Below the pieces are notes generated by a model that did no database searches, had not been told where the DNA came from, and saw nothing but the letters and a program-made list of their open reading frames with translations. From the NCBI RefSeq assembly GCF_030122845.1, contig NZ_CP126084.1:2170001-2234000 (forward strand): a stretch of DNA of 64,000 nt, in the 5' to 3' direction. Position 1 is the stretch's first letter; every line of letters starts with the position of its first letter. Positions 1 to 9,438 of this stretch are shown in pieces. Source of the stretch: Paenibacillus woosongensis (GTDB lineage Bacteria > Bacillota > Bacilli > Paenibacillales > Paenibacillaceae). The position numbers were made by a program, and so were the translations under genes.

Positions 1-49
1 GATACAGCCCCTAGTTTCGCACCTTCGGTAATTTCGATGAAAAAAATTG

Positions 50-96
50 TATCACTCTGACCTTGGGGCAGATCAAGTATCAGGGTGATTTTTTAT
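50..96 (+). terminator. Rho-independent terminator of an upstream gene
   Basis: The arms ATCACTCTGA and TCAGGGTGAT form a hairpin followed by a run of T. No gene is visible before it in the window, so it probably ends a transcript entering from the left. Confidence 0.5.
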
Positions 97-173
97 TATT
101 ATGGGTGCCGCTATTCATGTCCCTTTTCCTGTTGCTTAAGTGTTATACAGTAGATAGAGAGGAGGGCCGGTTA

Positions 174-749
174 ATGGAGTTTGTGGAAAAATGCGTCATG
201 GAAGTCAAAGCGGGCGAAATTAATCAATATGTACATATCGTTGAAGCATTCCAGGCACCGATTTTTCGCTATTGCAGCCGTATGCTGGGGAATCGGCAAG
301 AAGCGGAGGATGCGGTGCAGGACATTCTGGTCAAAGGGTTCGAAAAAATTGGAATGTATGAGCCCAGCGGCAGCTTTTCATCCTGGCTGTATAAGATCGC
401 CCATAACCATTGTCTAAATCTGCTTCGCAAGCGCAGTGTCCAGCATAAATTTCAGAGCTGGTTCCGGCAGAATACGGTTGCCGAAAGCGCGGAACAAACG
501 ATAACCAGCCGATTATTCGGAGAGCCGCTTGCGTCCGCCATAACATCCTTAAGCGCGGAGGAGCGCAGTTTGCTAATATTACGGGCGCTTGAAGAGAAGT
601 CATTTGCCGAGATTGGAGAAATTTCAGGAAAAAGCACGGAAGCGGTCAAGAAAAAATACGGCCGGTTGAAGGTGAAGCTGCAGAGGCTGATGGAGCAGAA
701 AGGGGGAGCGGGGTATGATGCGAAAGAGCGGCACTATTCTTCAAGATGA
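174..749 (+). CDS. ECF-like sigma-70 family RNA polymerase sigma factor
   Basis: A 191-residue sigma factor that would direct RNA polymerase to a small stress- or envelope-type regulon. Region 2 lies at about residues 20-90, with the typical AEDAVQDI helix and the SFSSWLYKIAHN segment. Region 4, a helix-turn-helix, lies at about 125-180 (EERSLLILRALEEKSFAEIG). I chose ATG 174 because GGAGGG sits just upstream. The open frame reaches back to 63, but that stretch has no good ribosome site. The stop lies inside the next gene (35-bp overlap), the usual arrangement for a sigma / anti-sigma pair. The target promoters cannot be told from this window. Confidence 0.88.
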   Translation: MEFVEKCVMEVKAGEINQYVHIVEAFQAPIFRYCSRMLGNRQEAEDAVQDILVKGFEKIGMYEPSGSFSSWLYKIAHNHCLNLLRKRSVQHKFQSWFRQNTVAESAEQTITSRLFGEPLASAITSLSAEERSLLILRALEEKSFAEIGEISGKSTEAVKKKYGRLKVKLQRLMEQKGGAGYDAKERHYSSR

Positions 750-1722
750 AACGCTAAAGGAGCTTCTGACCGCAGAGGCTCAGGATACCATCGATGTACG
801 CCTGAGCGTTATGAACCGGGTTCGGGAAATCCATGAACGGAGCAGCGGCCAAAAAACAGTTCGGCGTAAGACGGGAGCCGTAGTCATGCTCGCCAGCCTC
901 ATTATTGTGCTGACCTCTTTAACAGGCCTCGCGGCTTCCCGGTATGTGCAAATATTGAACCCCAAAGGCGAAGTGATTGTTGAAACCAAGGAAATCAGGG
1001 AAGATGCGTTTACTCCCCATGCCAAGACTTATCATGAAATGAGGTCTGCCTATAGAGAGCATGTCTTAGGGATGCTTAAGCCAGGTGAACTCGTGGCCTA
1101 CTATGTCCATGACGATACGCTGAATGCTTACGACAGCGGAAATAAGGTTCAAACCGTATATAAGCCGTTGGAGCACAGCAGTTATGAGGCATTTGAGAAG
1201 CAGCTTGAAATGACAAAGGGACCGCTTTTCTTGAAACCCAAATACTTGCCGCAAGGGTTCTCCTTCGAAGCGGGGAATGTATTTCCCAGTGTGATGGAAG
1301 GGGAGGCCAGTCTAGAAAATCTGAAAAGGCTGGAGCCGGAATTTATCCGTATGGCTGAGACCTCCACCAGTGACTCCAAATTGTTCATCAAACCGCTGTC
1401 CTGGAATACAGCCGGCAGTGCAAATGCGAGATACGCCAATGGGGAGGATACAATCAATATCAATGCTTATGTGCGGAAGAAGAGCCCATCTTCGGTAACA
1501 ACGATGCATCCCGAAGGCGTGTTCGTGGAGAAGCTGACAGCAGGCGGACAAGAGATGGTTTATATGGAAGCGAAGACGGAGGAGGTAGCGGAAGCCCACT
1601 ATAAGCACAAATTGGAATGGCTGGATGAGGAGGCTGAGGTCTTTTATTCCATTTACGATAACCAAAGAAGCACTCTGTCCAAATCTGAATTTGTCCGCAT
1701 TGTAGAGAGCGCGTTGAAATGA
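715..1722 (+). CDS. Membrane-anchored anti-sigma-like protein
   Basis: A 335-residue protein. A cytoplasmic N-terminal part of about 55 residues precedes one transmembrane segment (AVVMLASLIIVLTSLTGLAA, about residues 54-73), and a large domain lies outside the membrane. The start follows a GGGGGAG ribosome site and overlaps the sigma factor gene, which implies translational coupling. The location and topology suggest it holds the sigma factor at the membrane. Its last 150 residues resemble the secreted product of the next gene (both have a YLPQGF/WLPEGY motif and end in an [IV]VESAL / IAESIL helix), of the DUF4367-like type. The anti-sigma role is inferred from position; no zinc-type anti-sigma motif is visible. 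Confidence 0.7.
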   Translation: MMRKSGTILQDETLKELLTAEAQDTIDVRLSVMNRVREIHERSSGQKTVRRKTGAVVMLASLIIVLTSLTGLAASRYVQILNPKGEVIVETKEIREDAFTPHAKTYHEMRSAYREHVLGMLKPGELVAYYVHDDTLNAYDSGNKVQTVYKPLEHSSYEAFEKQLEMTKGPLFLKPKYLPQGFSFEAGNVFPSVMEGEASLENLKRLEPEFIRMAETSTSDSKLFIKPLSWNTAGSANARYANGEDTININAYVRKKSPSSVTTMHPEGVFVEKLTAGGQEMVYMEAKTEEVAEAHYKHKLEWLDEEAEVFYSIYDNQRSTLSKSEFVRIVESALK

Positions 1723-1811
1723 CTTTGTTCCGGAGTGTCCCTTTCCAGAAGGTTCGGGCGTTATACAAGTAAACAAACCATGTGCCTGTCTGGCCGAAAG
1801 GAGATTTACTC

Positions 1812-2588
1812 ATGAACCTTACGACAAAAACGATGATCGCCACTGTAAGCATCCTGCTAGCGCTAAGCTCAGCAAGTGGAATCCATGCGGAAGCTGCTGC
1901 CAAACCGGTGAAGAAACCTGCGACAAAGGCAGCTTCGAGCAAAAACAATCTTGAGCTGCAGAAAAAAGAGGCGGAAGCAATATTCAACAAAGTGGATGAG
2001 CAAGGCGGTTTAAGGGTCATGTATGACGGTGTTAACAATATATTAAATTATACGTACCGCTCCATAACGAGTTTAGATCACGAAGAATATACACAGCTGT
2101 CAATCAAACACAAAGCGCCGGATTTACAGCAGCCGGAATGGCTTCCGGAAGGATATGTTTTTCAATCGGGGGAAATCATACCTCCATACTTTCACTTTCT
2201 TAGTGAAGGGTATCAAATTTTGTTAGATGAACTCAAAGCGGAAGCAAAAGGGAAAAAATATTACGCTAAAAAGGTAAATTGGAGCGAAGCCGGGGAAGCG
2301 GCCATTGTCTTCGCGAAAGGGAAGGATATCATTCGAATCAGCGCCAAAAGAATTCAGCCGCTAATTACAGAAAGTACGCGCGTACCAGGGAAGGGCGAGA
2401 AATTTGAAAAGCTGCATATAGACGGAATCGAGGCGATCTATTCTACGGGTTCAAATGCTGTCTACTCGACCAAGCTCATCTGGGAGGATGCGGAAAACCA
2501 GCTGGAGTACGAGATTGCTACCTATAAGAAAAGCCCTCTGGCGAAAGAAGATCTCGTCACGATTGCGGAAAGTATTCTGCAGGAATAG
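1812..2588 (+). CDS. Secreted DUF4367-like protein
   Basis: A 258-residue protein with a signal peptide at residues 1-25 (hydrophobic core IATVSILLALSSASGIHA), then a lysine/alanine-rich linker. The C-terminal domain contains WLPEGYVF and ends in a helix like that of the preceding anti-sigma-like protein. ATG 1812 follows AAAGGAG at good spacing; the frame is open back to 1782 without such a site. It is probably the third gene of the sigma operon and may act outside the membrane on the same signalling route, but no biochemical function is recognisable. Confidence 0.65.
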   Translation: MNLTTKTMIATVSILLALSSASGIHAEAAAKPVKKPATKAASSKNNLELQKKEAEAIFNKVDEQGGLRVMYDGVNNILNYTYRSITSLDHEEYTQLSIKHKAPDLQQPEWLPEGYVFQSGEIIPPYFHFLSEGYQILLDELKAEAKGKKYYAKKVNWSEAGEAAIVFAKGKDIIRISAKRIQPLITESTRVPGKGEKFEKLHIDGIEAIYSTGSNAVYSTKLIWEDAENQLEYEIATYKKSPLAKEDLVTIAESILQE

Positions 2589-2646
2589 AGCGATAGGATC
2601 GTACCCCACCATCTATACAAAACAAATGAATCGGCCCAGTTAAATG

Positions 2647-2690
2647 ACTGCTATTGGAGCCATTTCTTGGAGAATAGGTCCAATAGCAGT
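2647..2690. terminator. Hairpin between convergent genes
   Basis: The perfect 12-bp arms ACTGCTATTGGA and TCCAATAGCAGT enclose a 20-nt loop. The hairpin lies between the convergent ends of the secreted DUF4367-like gene and xynC, so a bidirectional terminator is likely. The flanking T-runs are short. Confidence 0.45.
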
Positions 2691-2748
2691 CCCAAATACA
2701 TGATTGCTTTAATAGCAGGCAAACTTCTCTGTTTCTTCAAAAATGAGC

Positions 2749-4425
2749 CTACTGCGCCGAGACATGTATGCTATCGATGTTCGGGCCTTCCGTACCGGTA
2801 GTGACTACTTTTAAAGTATTGGTTCCGGCATTCATAGGGACATGGATCGTTTTCTCGCCCCAGGTTGCCCAATTTCCAGTCGCTGCAAAGGCAGTATTAC
2901 TCACTACTTTTGTTCCGTTAACGTAGACATCTAGATTTCTTGATCCGCTTTCGAGTGCGTATCTGAACTTCACGTTTTTAGTTCCTGCAACAGCACAGTA
3001 GATACTATTCCACTGAATGCTCGCATCGGTAGATGCATTAAAGTTGACATACCCTGCACCGTTATAACCTGAATAAAGAGTCTCTACGACCGCGTTGGAT
3101 AATGTTGCGTTTGTTTCCGCTTCATAGGTGGTGCCGCCGTTACCGCTGCCGCTGCCGAGTTCAGCTACAAAGGTTGTAATGCTCTGGGCAGGAAGATGGG
3201 CGAAAAAGGAGCCGCTTGAGGCATCCAGTGGTGTTCCGGCTGTCAGATTGCTGCTGCTGCTCGTAATCCATCTTGATACGCTCGAAGCCGTCCCATTTTG
3301 CAAGACAAAGTTTTGGTTTACCGCTGTAGTGCCTCTGTTAACCGCAACAATAACAAGCTTGTTGTCGCCTTTGTAGGCAGAAGTGAAAACATGGGTATCA
3401 GGGTTCTTGGTTGCATCAACCCTTACATAACCGGGGCGAATGAATTTCGAGTAATGAGCCATCGCATATCCGCGCTTGCTGATATTACCATCCTCTTTCA
3501 TAGGGCCGTATTGCCTGCGAATGTACCACCAGATATAGGCCTGGAATTCTGCGTCAACCATATTGTGGTGGATATGATATGCCACGTCCAATGCCTCGGG
3601 CCAGCGATCCGCCGAATTATTGTCACTATTCGGGTAATAGACTTCCGTCATCCAAAGCTCTTTTCCCGCTCCTTTTTGCTTGAAAAGAGGATAAGGGAAA
3701 TTGCTGAACGGAGTGCCATAAGTGTGGGCGCCAAGAATATCCATATTAGCAAGAGCCTGTGGATCGTTCAAAATCGGGTCTGACATGTTCTTAAGATAAG
3801 AAAAAGACTCGGGTGCGATAATTCGGGCATTAATGGATCCGGCATTTTCTTTCATAAAGCGAAGCATTTCTTGTGGCGTCCACCATGTCCAATCATGCGC
3901 GTAATCCGGCTCATTTTGAACAGAAATAGCATAGAGATCGACGCCGTTATTCTTCATGTATGAAACGAAATCGTTAAGGTGCTGCGCGTATGCCGCGTAC
4001 TTATCGTATTTCAGTCGTTTTGCATTTGTATTCCCATTGCGGTTGAAGGTCTCAACCATGTCACTTGGAGGATTCCATGGCGAAGCAATGACTAATGCGC
4101 CATGTTCAATCGCTCTTTTTGCAGTCGCTACTTCTCTGTTCCAATTATTTCGATTGTCGTCTACATAGATTCTTACTATCGAAAAACCTAATTGATTCGG
4201 TCCATTACCAAAAGCGGTTTCTCTTTGCGCCGCTGTCAAATCTCCAATCCATGCCGGGTGGTTCATGCCTCCAAAACCGCGAATCGTTTGTTTTTCTGCT
4301 GATAAATTAATGACTGCGTCACTTGCTGCCGAAACTTCAGTAATCGCTGGCAGGGTTAACATCAGCGGCAGCGTAATTACGAATGCCAAGAATACATGAA
4401 TTGACTTTTTTACACGTGAAAACAT
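2749..4425 (-). CDS. xynC: GH30 glucuronoxylanase with C-terminal CBM6-like module
   Basis: A 558-residue secreted endoxylanase. A signal peptide ending near VSA (about residue 33) precedes a GH30 subfamily 8-like catalytic barrel and beta side domain. The probable acid/base is Glu172 in SVQNEPD and the probable nucleophile is Glu261 in LWMTEVYY. A short Gly/Ser/Asn linker (about residue 425) leads to a CBM6/35-like beta-sandwich (about 432-558). The family cleaves xylan at sites set by (methyl)glucuronic acid branches. The start has GAGGAGA upstream. It is transcribed alone, divergently from the asd leader. A GH11 xylanase and a CE4 esterase at 35.7-38.2 kb would complement it. Confidence 0.93.
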   Translation of the reverse strand: MFSRVKKSIHVFLAFVITLPLMLTLPAITEVSAASDAVINLSAEKQTIRGFGGMNHPAWIGDLTAAQRETAFGNGPNQLGFSIVRIYVDDNRNNWNREVATAKRAIEHGALVIASPWNPPSDMVETFNRNGNTNAKRLKYDKYAAYAQHLNDFVSYMKNNGVDLYAISVQNEPDYAHDWTWWTPQEMLRFMKENAGSINARIIAPESFSYLKNMSDPILNDPQALANMDILGAHTYGTPFSNFPYPLFKQKGAGKELWMTEVYYPNSDNNSADRWPEALDVAYHIHHNMVDAEFQAYIWWYIRRQYGPMKEDGNISKRGYAMAHYSKFIRPGYVRVDATKNPDTHVFTSAYKGDNKLVIVAVNRGTTAVNQNFVLQNGTASSVSRWITSSSSNLTAGTPLDASSGSFFAHLPAQSITTFVAELGSGSGNGGTTYEAETNATLSNAVVETLYSGYNGAGYVNFNASTDASIQWNSIYCAVAGTKNVKFRYALESGSRNLDVYVNGTKVVSNTAFAATGNWATWGEKTIHVPMNAGTNTLKVVTTGTEGPNIDSIHVSAQ

Positions 4426-4681
4426 GATCTTCGTCTCCTCTCAAAATAATATGGTTTGTCGGTATTCGGCTGTATTCGTGTTCTGACGACCTCCTTTTCC
4501 ATTGGCAAAATCAATAATATATGCCTGATTACTTTATTAGTGATAAATTTACATTTTCCTGCTAATATGGTAATTTAATATTAAATATCTTAAAAGACGG
4601 CCTTCACATTTGTAGCACTTCACAGCCTATTTTTCATAAATGGGTTTACGTAAGGGCAGTTATTTGGTAATATAATCGCAA

Positions 4682-4985
4682 TATTTAAATGCGATGATGA
4701 GACGAGTAGATAAATGAAATCTTTTACAGAGAGCTCCGATTGCTGGAAAGGAGCAAAGCATTTCTTTATTGAAAAAAGACTCTGAGCAGCACATCGGAAC
4801 GATGATTGTCAGGATGGTGTGCCAGGAGCTCCTGTTACAGAGCTAGAGTATAAGCGTGCAAATGGGCATGTTGTACTTGAAGAGGTTAATATGGCGACAT
4901 ATTAACGAATTTGGGGTGGTACCGCGGGCATACAAATCTCGCCCCCAAGACGGATCGAATCGTCTTGGGGGTGGGATTTTTTTAA
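4682..4985 (+). promoter_or_regulatory. T-box riboswitch leader of asd
   Basis: The stretch at 4913-4928 contains GGGTGGTACCGCGG, the hallmark T-box sequence that pairs with the acceptor end of uncharged tRNA. A strong terminator follows at 4942-4983 (CCCCCAAGACG / CGTCTTGGGGG, then T7). The 5' part carries AGTA and an AGAGAGCTCC...GGAAAGGAGC stem-I-like arm. The specifier triplet is not certain by eye: in GGAACGATGATTG near 4797-4809, GAT (Asp) and ATG (Met) are both candidates. The leader should let asd be transcribed when the cognate tRNA is uncharged. The rest of the gap from 4426 holds the divergent xynC promoter region; I saw no gene. Confidence 0.9.
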
Positions 4986-5056
4986 ATTCTCGGGAGAAAT
5001 AGGATAGGATCGTTCCGGGTACAGATCAAACGCATATGGAAAGGAATGGATATCAG

Positions 5057-6142
5057 ATGGGAGAAAAATTAAAAGTAGGCATTGTTGGCGGTACGGGGAT
5101 GGTTGGTCAGCGGTTTGTTCAGCTGCTGGATGGGCATCCTTGGTTTACGGTGACGGCGATTGCGGCTAGCGCAAATTCCGCAGGGAAAACCTATGAAGAA
5201 TCCGTGCAAAGCAGATGGAAGCTGTCCACGCCAATACCTGACAGCGTAAAAAACATCGTTGTTCAGGACGCAGCGAAAGTAGAAGAGGTTACTTCTGGGG
5301 TCGATTTTGTATTTTGCGCGGTGGATATGAAGAAGGAAGAGATTCAAGCTCTGGAAGAGGCTTATGCGAAGACGGGAACCCCTGTCATTTCCAATAACTC
5401 GGCTCACCGCTGGACACCTGACGTGCCGATGGTCATTCCTGAAGTGAATCCGCAGCATCTTGAAGTCATTGCTGCACAGCGCAAACGGCTTGGAACGGAA
5501 ACCGGGTTTATCGCCGTTAAGCCGAATTGTTCCATCCAGAGTTATGTGCCTGCTCTGCATGCCCTGCTGGATTTTGAACCGACAACTGTGGTCGCGTCGA
5601 CGTATCAGGCGATTTCTGGAGCCGGCAAAAATTTTGCCGATTGGCCGGAAATGCTGGACAACGTCATTCCTTATATCGGTGGGGAAGAGGAAAAGAGCGA
5701 GCAGGAGCCGCTGCGCATCTGGGGCCGGGTTGACGATGGTCAAATCGTTAAAGCTAGCGCTCCCCTGATCACGACGCAATGTATCCGCGTGCCCGTAACG
5801 GACGGACATTTGGCAACGGTGTTTGTATCGTTCAAAAACAAGCCTTCCAAAGAGGAAATCATTGCGCGCTGGCAGCAATACAAAGGGAGAGCGCAGGAGC
5901 TTGACCTGCCAAGCGCACCGAAGCAGTTCATCACTTATTTTGAAGAAGAAAACAGACCGCAAACCGGACTCGACCGCGACATCGAGCAGGGCATGGGCGT
6001 TTCAACGGGCAGATTGCGCGAGGATTCGCTCTACGATTATAAATTTGTAGGCTTATCACACAATACGTTGCGCGGAGCGGCCGGGGGCGCTGTACTGATC
6101 GCAGAGCTGCTTAAAGCCGAAGGCTATATTCAGCCGAAGTAA
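5057..6142 (+). CDS. asd: Aspartate-semialdehyde dehydrogenase (archaeal/fungal-type)
   Basis: A 361-residue cytosolic enzyme that reduces aspartyl phosphate to aspartate semialdehyde, the branch point to lysine/diaminopimelate, threonine and methionine. The NADP-binding start is VGIVGGTGMVGQRF. The active-site Cys lies in KPNCSIQ (about residue 156), and SNNSAHR and HNTLRG are also typical. The length and KPNCSIQ match the archaeal/fungal subfamily better than the usual 340-residue Bacillus enzyme. I chose ATG 5057 because AAAGGAA lies upstream; an in-frame ATG at 5036 is unsupported. It is controlled by the T-box leader before it and appears to be a single-gene transcript. Confidence 0.93.
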   Translation: MGEKLKVGIVGGTGMVGQRFVQLLDGHPWFTVTAIAASANSAGKTYEESVQSRWKLSTPIPDSVKNIVVQDAAKVEEVTSGVDFVFCAVDMKKEEIQALEEAYAKTGTPVISNNSAHRWTPDVPMVIPEVNPQHLEVIAAQRKRLGTETGFIAVKPNCSIQSYVPALHALLDFEPTTVVASTYQAISGAGKNFADWPEMLDNVIPYIGGEEEKSEQEPLRIWGRVDDGQIVKASAPLITTQCIRVPVTDGHLATVFVSFKNKPSKEEIIARWQQYKGRAQELDLPSAPKQFITYFEEENRPQTGLDRDIEQGMGVSTGRLREDSLYDYKFVGLSHNTLRGAAGGAVLIAELLKAEGYIQPK

Positions 6143-6259
6143 TTAATTTGCCCGTCCTTTTGGAAAAATGGGCCCATTGAGCTTCGGTGAAGCGTAGGGG
6201 CTGTCCCCTAAATGGGTTGGTTGTATTTAAAACCACGTTCGACGTTTGAATATACAATT

Positions 6260-6345
6260 AGCTGGATTTCATGTCATTAAACTGAGGCTTCTAGGCTAAC
6301 AAAGCTGAAAACCAAGTTTTAGATACATGAAATCCAGCTTTTTTC
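6260..6345 (+). terminator. Long-loop hairpin with T-run, possible mobile-element remnant
   Basis: The perfect 15-bp arms AGCTGGATTTCATGT (6260-6274) and ACATGAAATCCAGCT (6325-6339) are followed directly by T6. The 50-nt loop is longer than usual for a terminator. Just upstream, GGGGCTGTCCCC (6197-6208) resembles the outer end of several IS families, but no transposase is present. The element lies after asd and may end its transcript. Confidence 0.4.
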
Positions 6346-6426
6346 GTGATTTGCCTCAATTGAGCTAGAATAGATACTAGAATTACAAAATTTACACATT
6401 TACCTCAAACAAAAGGAAGTTGTTGC

Positions 6427-7557
6427 ATGCAAAAGTTTATCGTGATCGGCGGGGGGATTTTAGGCGCTTCTACGGCGTACCAATTGGCTAAAAGCGGAGC
6501 GGAGGTGACCATTGTCGACCGGAAAGACCTGGGACAGGCAACGGACGCCGCAGCCGGCATCATTTGCCCGTGGATTTCCCAGCGGCGCAACCAGGCCTGG
6601 TATAAATTGGCCAGGGAAGGGGCACGTTTCTATCCGGCCCTGATCGAGGAGCTGGAGAGAGACGGAGAGACCGAAACCGGCTATGCGCGTGTCGGGGCGC
6701 TTCGCATCCATAAGGAACAGGACAAGCTGGTTGAATTGCAAAAACGTGCCGAGCTGCGCAAGCATGATGCCCCCGAGATGGGCGACATTACGCTGCTCAC
6801 CCCTAATGAGGTGAAGCGTTTATTTCCGCCGCTCGCCGATGACTACGCCGCGCTGCATATCGGCGGGGCCGCCCGCGTCGATGGACGCGCGCTCCGGGAT
6901 GCGCTGCTCCGCGCTGCGATCAGAAAGGGCGCCGTACTGCTGAACGGGGAAGCGGAGCTTTGCTTTGCCGGCGGCTTGGTTACAGGAGTACGAATCCGGG
7001 ATGGCCGGGATGAGCTGATCCATGCCGACGCCGTCGTCGTATGTGCCGGCGCGTGGATTAATCCGCTGCTCGAACCGTTAGGGGTAGAATTCAAAGCGAC
7101 CTTCCAAAAAGCGCAGATCGTTCACTTGGCATATCCGGATATGGATACGGGCAGCTGGCCGGTTGTCATGCCGCCCGGAGATCAGTATATCCTGGCCTTT
7201 GACAATAACCGGATTGTAATTGGTGCAACCCATGAAAACGACCCGCAAGGCTTCGACACCCGTATTACGGCAGGTGGTCTGCAAGAGGTGTTCAGTAAAG
7301 CGCTGGCGTATGCGCCGGGGTTGGCTGACAGCACCTATATGGAGGCAAGAGTCGGTTTTCGTCCGTTCACTCCGGGATTTCTGCCAGTGATTGGCGCTTT
7401 GCCCGGCTGGCGGGGCATCTTCGTGGCCAACGGCTTGGGCGCATCGGGCTTAACGATGGGGCCTTATATCGGATACCAATTGGCCAAGCTGGTTCTCGGA
7501 CTGGATACCGATATTGCTCTGGAGAATTACAAGGTAGAAGGGGCCATTGGCCAATAA
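6427..7557 (+). CDS. FAD-dependent D-amino acid dehydrogenase/glycine oxidase-like oxidoreductase (DAO family)
   Basis: A 376-residue flavoprotein of the DAO fold. The N-terminal FAD-binding motif is IGGGILGASTAYQLAKSG, followed by an acidic VDR strand end that should bind the ribose. A second FAD-contacting segment lies near the C-terminus (GIFVANGLGASGLTMGP). The family oxidises amines or D-amino acids; the substrate cannot be told. The start follows AAAGGAAG. It stands alone between asd and sstT, with no sulphur-carrier (thiO/thiS) genes nearby, so a thiamine-specific role is not supported. Confidence 0.82.
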   Translation: MQKFIVIGGGILGASTAYQLAKSGAEVTIVDRKDLGQATDAAAGIICPWISQRRNQAWYKLAREGARFYPALIEELERDGETETGYARVGALRIHKEQDKLVELQKRAELRKHDAPEMGDITLLTPNEVKRLFPPLADDYAALHIGGAARVDGRALRDALLRAAIRKGAVLLNGEAELCFAGGLVTGVRIRDGRDELIHADAVVVCAGAWINPLLEPLGVEFKATFQKAQIVHLAYPDMDTGSWPVVMPPGDQYILAFDNNRIVIGATHENDPQGFDTRITAGGLQEVFSKALAYAPGLADSTYMEARVGFRPFTPGFLPVIGALPGWRGIFVANGLGASGLTMGPYIGYQLAKLVLGLDTDIALENYKVEGAIGQ

Positions 7558-7704
7558 CCCGCTTGGGTATATATGAAGAAATTCGCACAATTATTTCCAA
7601 GTATTCACAGACGGTCAGAGGCGTGGTAAACTAGCGCTATGCCTCGTTAAAGCGTCAAGGCGGTGCAAATTATATACTCATCATGCATACCCGGAGGAAT
7701 AACA

Positions 7705-8934
7705 ATGAAGACACTTATGCTCAGGTGGAATAAACTAAGTCTCGTAAAACGAATCTTTGCGGGGATTATACTCGGGGTTATTTTGGCCTTATCCGTTCCA
7801 AAGGCTGCAGGAATCGCTATGTTTGGTACCTTGTTTATTTCCGCGCTTAAGGCGGTTGCACCCATATTGGTGCTGCTGCTGGTGATGTCTGCGATAGCCA
7901 ATCATCAAAAAGGGCGCCAGACGAACATGAAGAAGATTATCGCTCTATATGGTTTAAGTACTTTTTTGGCAGGGGTTACCGCTGTCGGGGCTAGTTTTAT
8001 TTTTCCGGTAAAGCTGTCTCTAGTAACGGATGCGTTAGAGCTGACTCCCCCCGGAGGTATTGTTGAAGTACTGAACAATTTGCTCTTTCAGATTGTAGAC
8101 AACCCGGTCAATGCTCTGATGAGCGCTAACTATATCGGTATTCTAGCTTGGGCGATCCTGCTTGGGGCTGCTTTAAAAGGGGCCAATGATCACACGAAAA
8201 GCATGCTCACGCATTTATCGGATGCCGTAACGCAAATCGTCAGATGGGTTATACAATTTGCGCCGCTTGGGATCATGGGCCTTGTGTTTGAATCCATTAC
8301 AACCAGCGGGCTTTCGTCCTTGCTTAGTTACGGGAAATTACTGCTCGTGCTTATTGGATGTATGCTCTTTGTAGCGCTTGTCGTTAATCCATTGATCGTA
8401 TATGTGAACACGCGTGAAAATCCCTATCCTCTCGTGTTAAGCTGTCTGAAGGAAAGCGGGATAACGGCATTCTTCACCCGGAGTTCTGCGGCAAACATTC
8501 CTATTAATATGCGCTTATGCGAAAAATTAAAGCTGGATCCGGACACATATTCGGTGTCCATCCCATTAGGGGCTACGATTAATATGGCGGGGGCGGCAGT
8601 TACAATTTCCGTCTTAACGCTAGCGGCCGTCCAGACGCTTGGCATTCCTGTGGACTTCAGCACAGCGCTGATTCTCAGCGTCCTGTCCGCCGTATCCGCT
8701 GCGGGGGCTTCGGGCGTTGCCGGCGGGTCGCTGCTGCTCATTCCTTTGGCCTGCAGCCTGTTCGGCATATCCAATGACATCGCTATGCAGGTCGTGGGTG
8801 TAGGCTTCATCATCGGCGTTTTGCAGGATTCCTTTGAGACGGCGTTGAACTCATCCTCTGACGTACTATTTACGGCTACGGCCGAATATGCCAAAAAACG
8901 AAAAGAAGCCAATAGTGCTAGTATTAGTGCCTAG
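7705..8934 (+). CDS. sstT: Serine/threonine:sodium symporter
   Basis: A 409-residue membrane carrier of the dicarboxylate/amino acid:cation symporter family, about the size of E. coli SstT. The first transmembrane helix is [16 protein letters not shown]. The family-typical re-entrant segments include [14 protein letters not shown] (about residue 265) and [13 protein letters not shown] (about 293). It imports serine and threonine with Na+. ATG 7705 follows CCGGAGGA; an upstream in-frame ATG at 7663 has no ribosome site. It forms a single-gene transcript with its own terminator. Confidence 0.9.
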   Translation: MKTLMLRWNKLSLVKRIFAGIILGVILALSVPKAAGIAMFGTLFISALKAVAPILVLLLVMSAIANHQKGRQTNMKKIIALYGLSTFLAGVTAVGASFIFPVKLSLVTDALELTPPGGIVEVLNNLLFQIVDNPVNALMSANYIGILAWAILLGAALKGANDHTKSMLTHLSDAVTQIVRWVIQFAPLGIMGLVFESITTSGLSSLLSYGKLLLVLIGCMLFVALVVNPLIVYVNTRENPYPLVLSCLKESGITAFFTRSSAANIPINMRLCEKLKLDPDTYSVSIPLGATINMAGAAVTISVLTLAAVQTLGIPVDFSTALILSVLSAVSAAGASGVAGGSLLLIPLACSLFGISNDIAMQVVGVGFIIGVLQDSFETALNSSSDVLFTATAEYAKKRKEANSASISA

Positions 8935-8937
8935 ATA

Positions 8938-8970
8938 AAGCAGGGGCGTATGTGCCCCTGCTTCTTTGTT
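8938..8970 (+). terminator. Rho-independent terminator after sstT
   Basis: The arms AAGCAGGGGC and GCCCCTGCTT close a short loop, followed by a T-rich tail. It begins three bases after the stop codon. Confidence 0.8.
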
Positions 8971-9073
8971 GCAGAAATTAGGGGATGCGAAAATAATAAT
9001 TGACTCGAGTTCAGTAACATGGTAACATTTATTTTGTTGCTCGGGAGATTGGCTCCCGCGGTGACTATCTTAA

Positions 9074-9160
<87 letters not shown>

Positions 9161-9174
9161 ACCTAACAATGAAA

Positions 9175-9216
9175 CAAGCTCTTGATTTTCTTCTGTGGAG
9201 AATCAGGAGCTTTTTT
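9175..9216 (+). terminator. Rho-independent terminator after tRNA-Leu
   Basis: The arms AAGCTCTTGATT and AATCAGGAGCTT are followed by T6, 15 bases after the CCA end. Confidence 0.8.
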
Positions 9217-9438
9217 GTATATTTGGGATTTGCAAAGTCCATTCGCAGCGTTCTCTGCTTTGGCCGATTGCCTTCGACCTGCTAGCCTCTGAATATTAGC
9301 TTCATCATGGATGCAACGATTTGCCAGCAGAGAAACAATATGCATGCGGCGAATAATCGGGACATGGACAGTCATAATAGGAAAGACGTTAAGGAAACGG
9401 AGCGATCACGGCAAGTGAAAATGCTAAGGAGGGTGAAC

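Noticed and set aside
1312-2038. Long antisense open frames over the anti-sigma-like and secreted-protein genes
   Set aside because: They mirror well-supported plus-strand genes with ribosome sites and domains, and they resemble no protein family.
5069-5962. 297-codon open frame antisense to asd
   Set aside because: It is a shadow of asd, whose active-site motifs and T-box leader are unambiguous.
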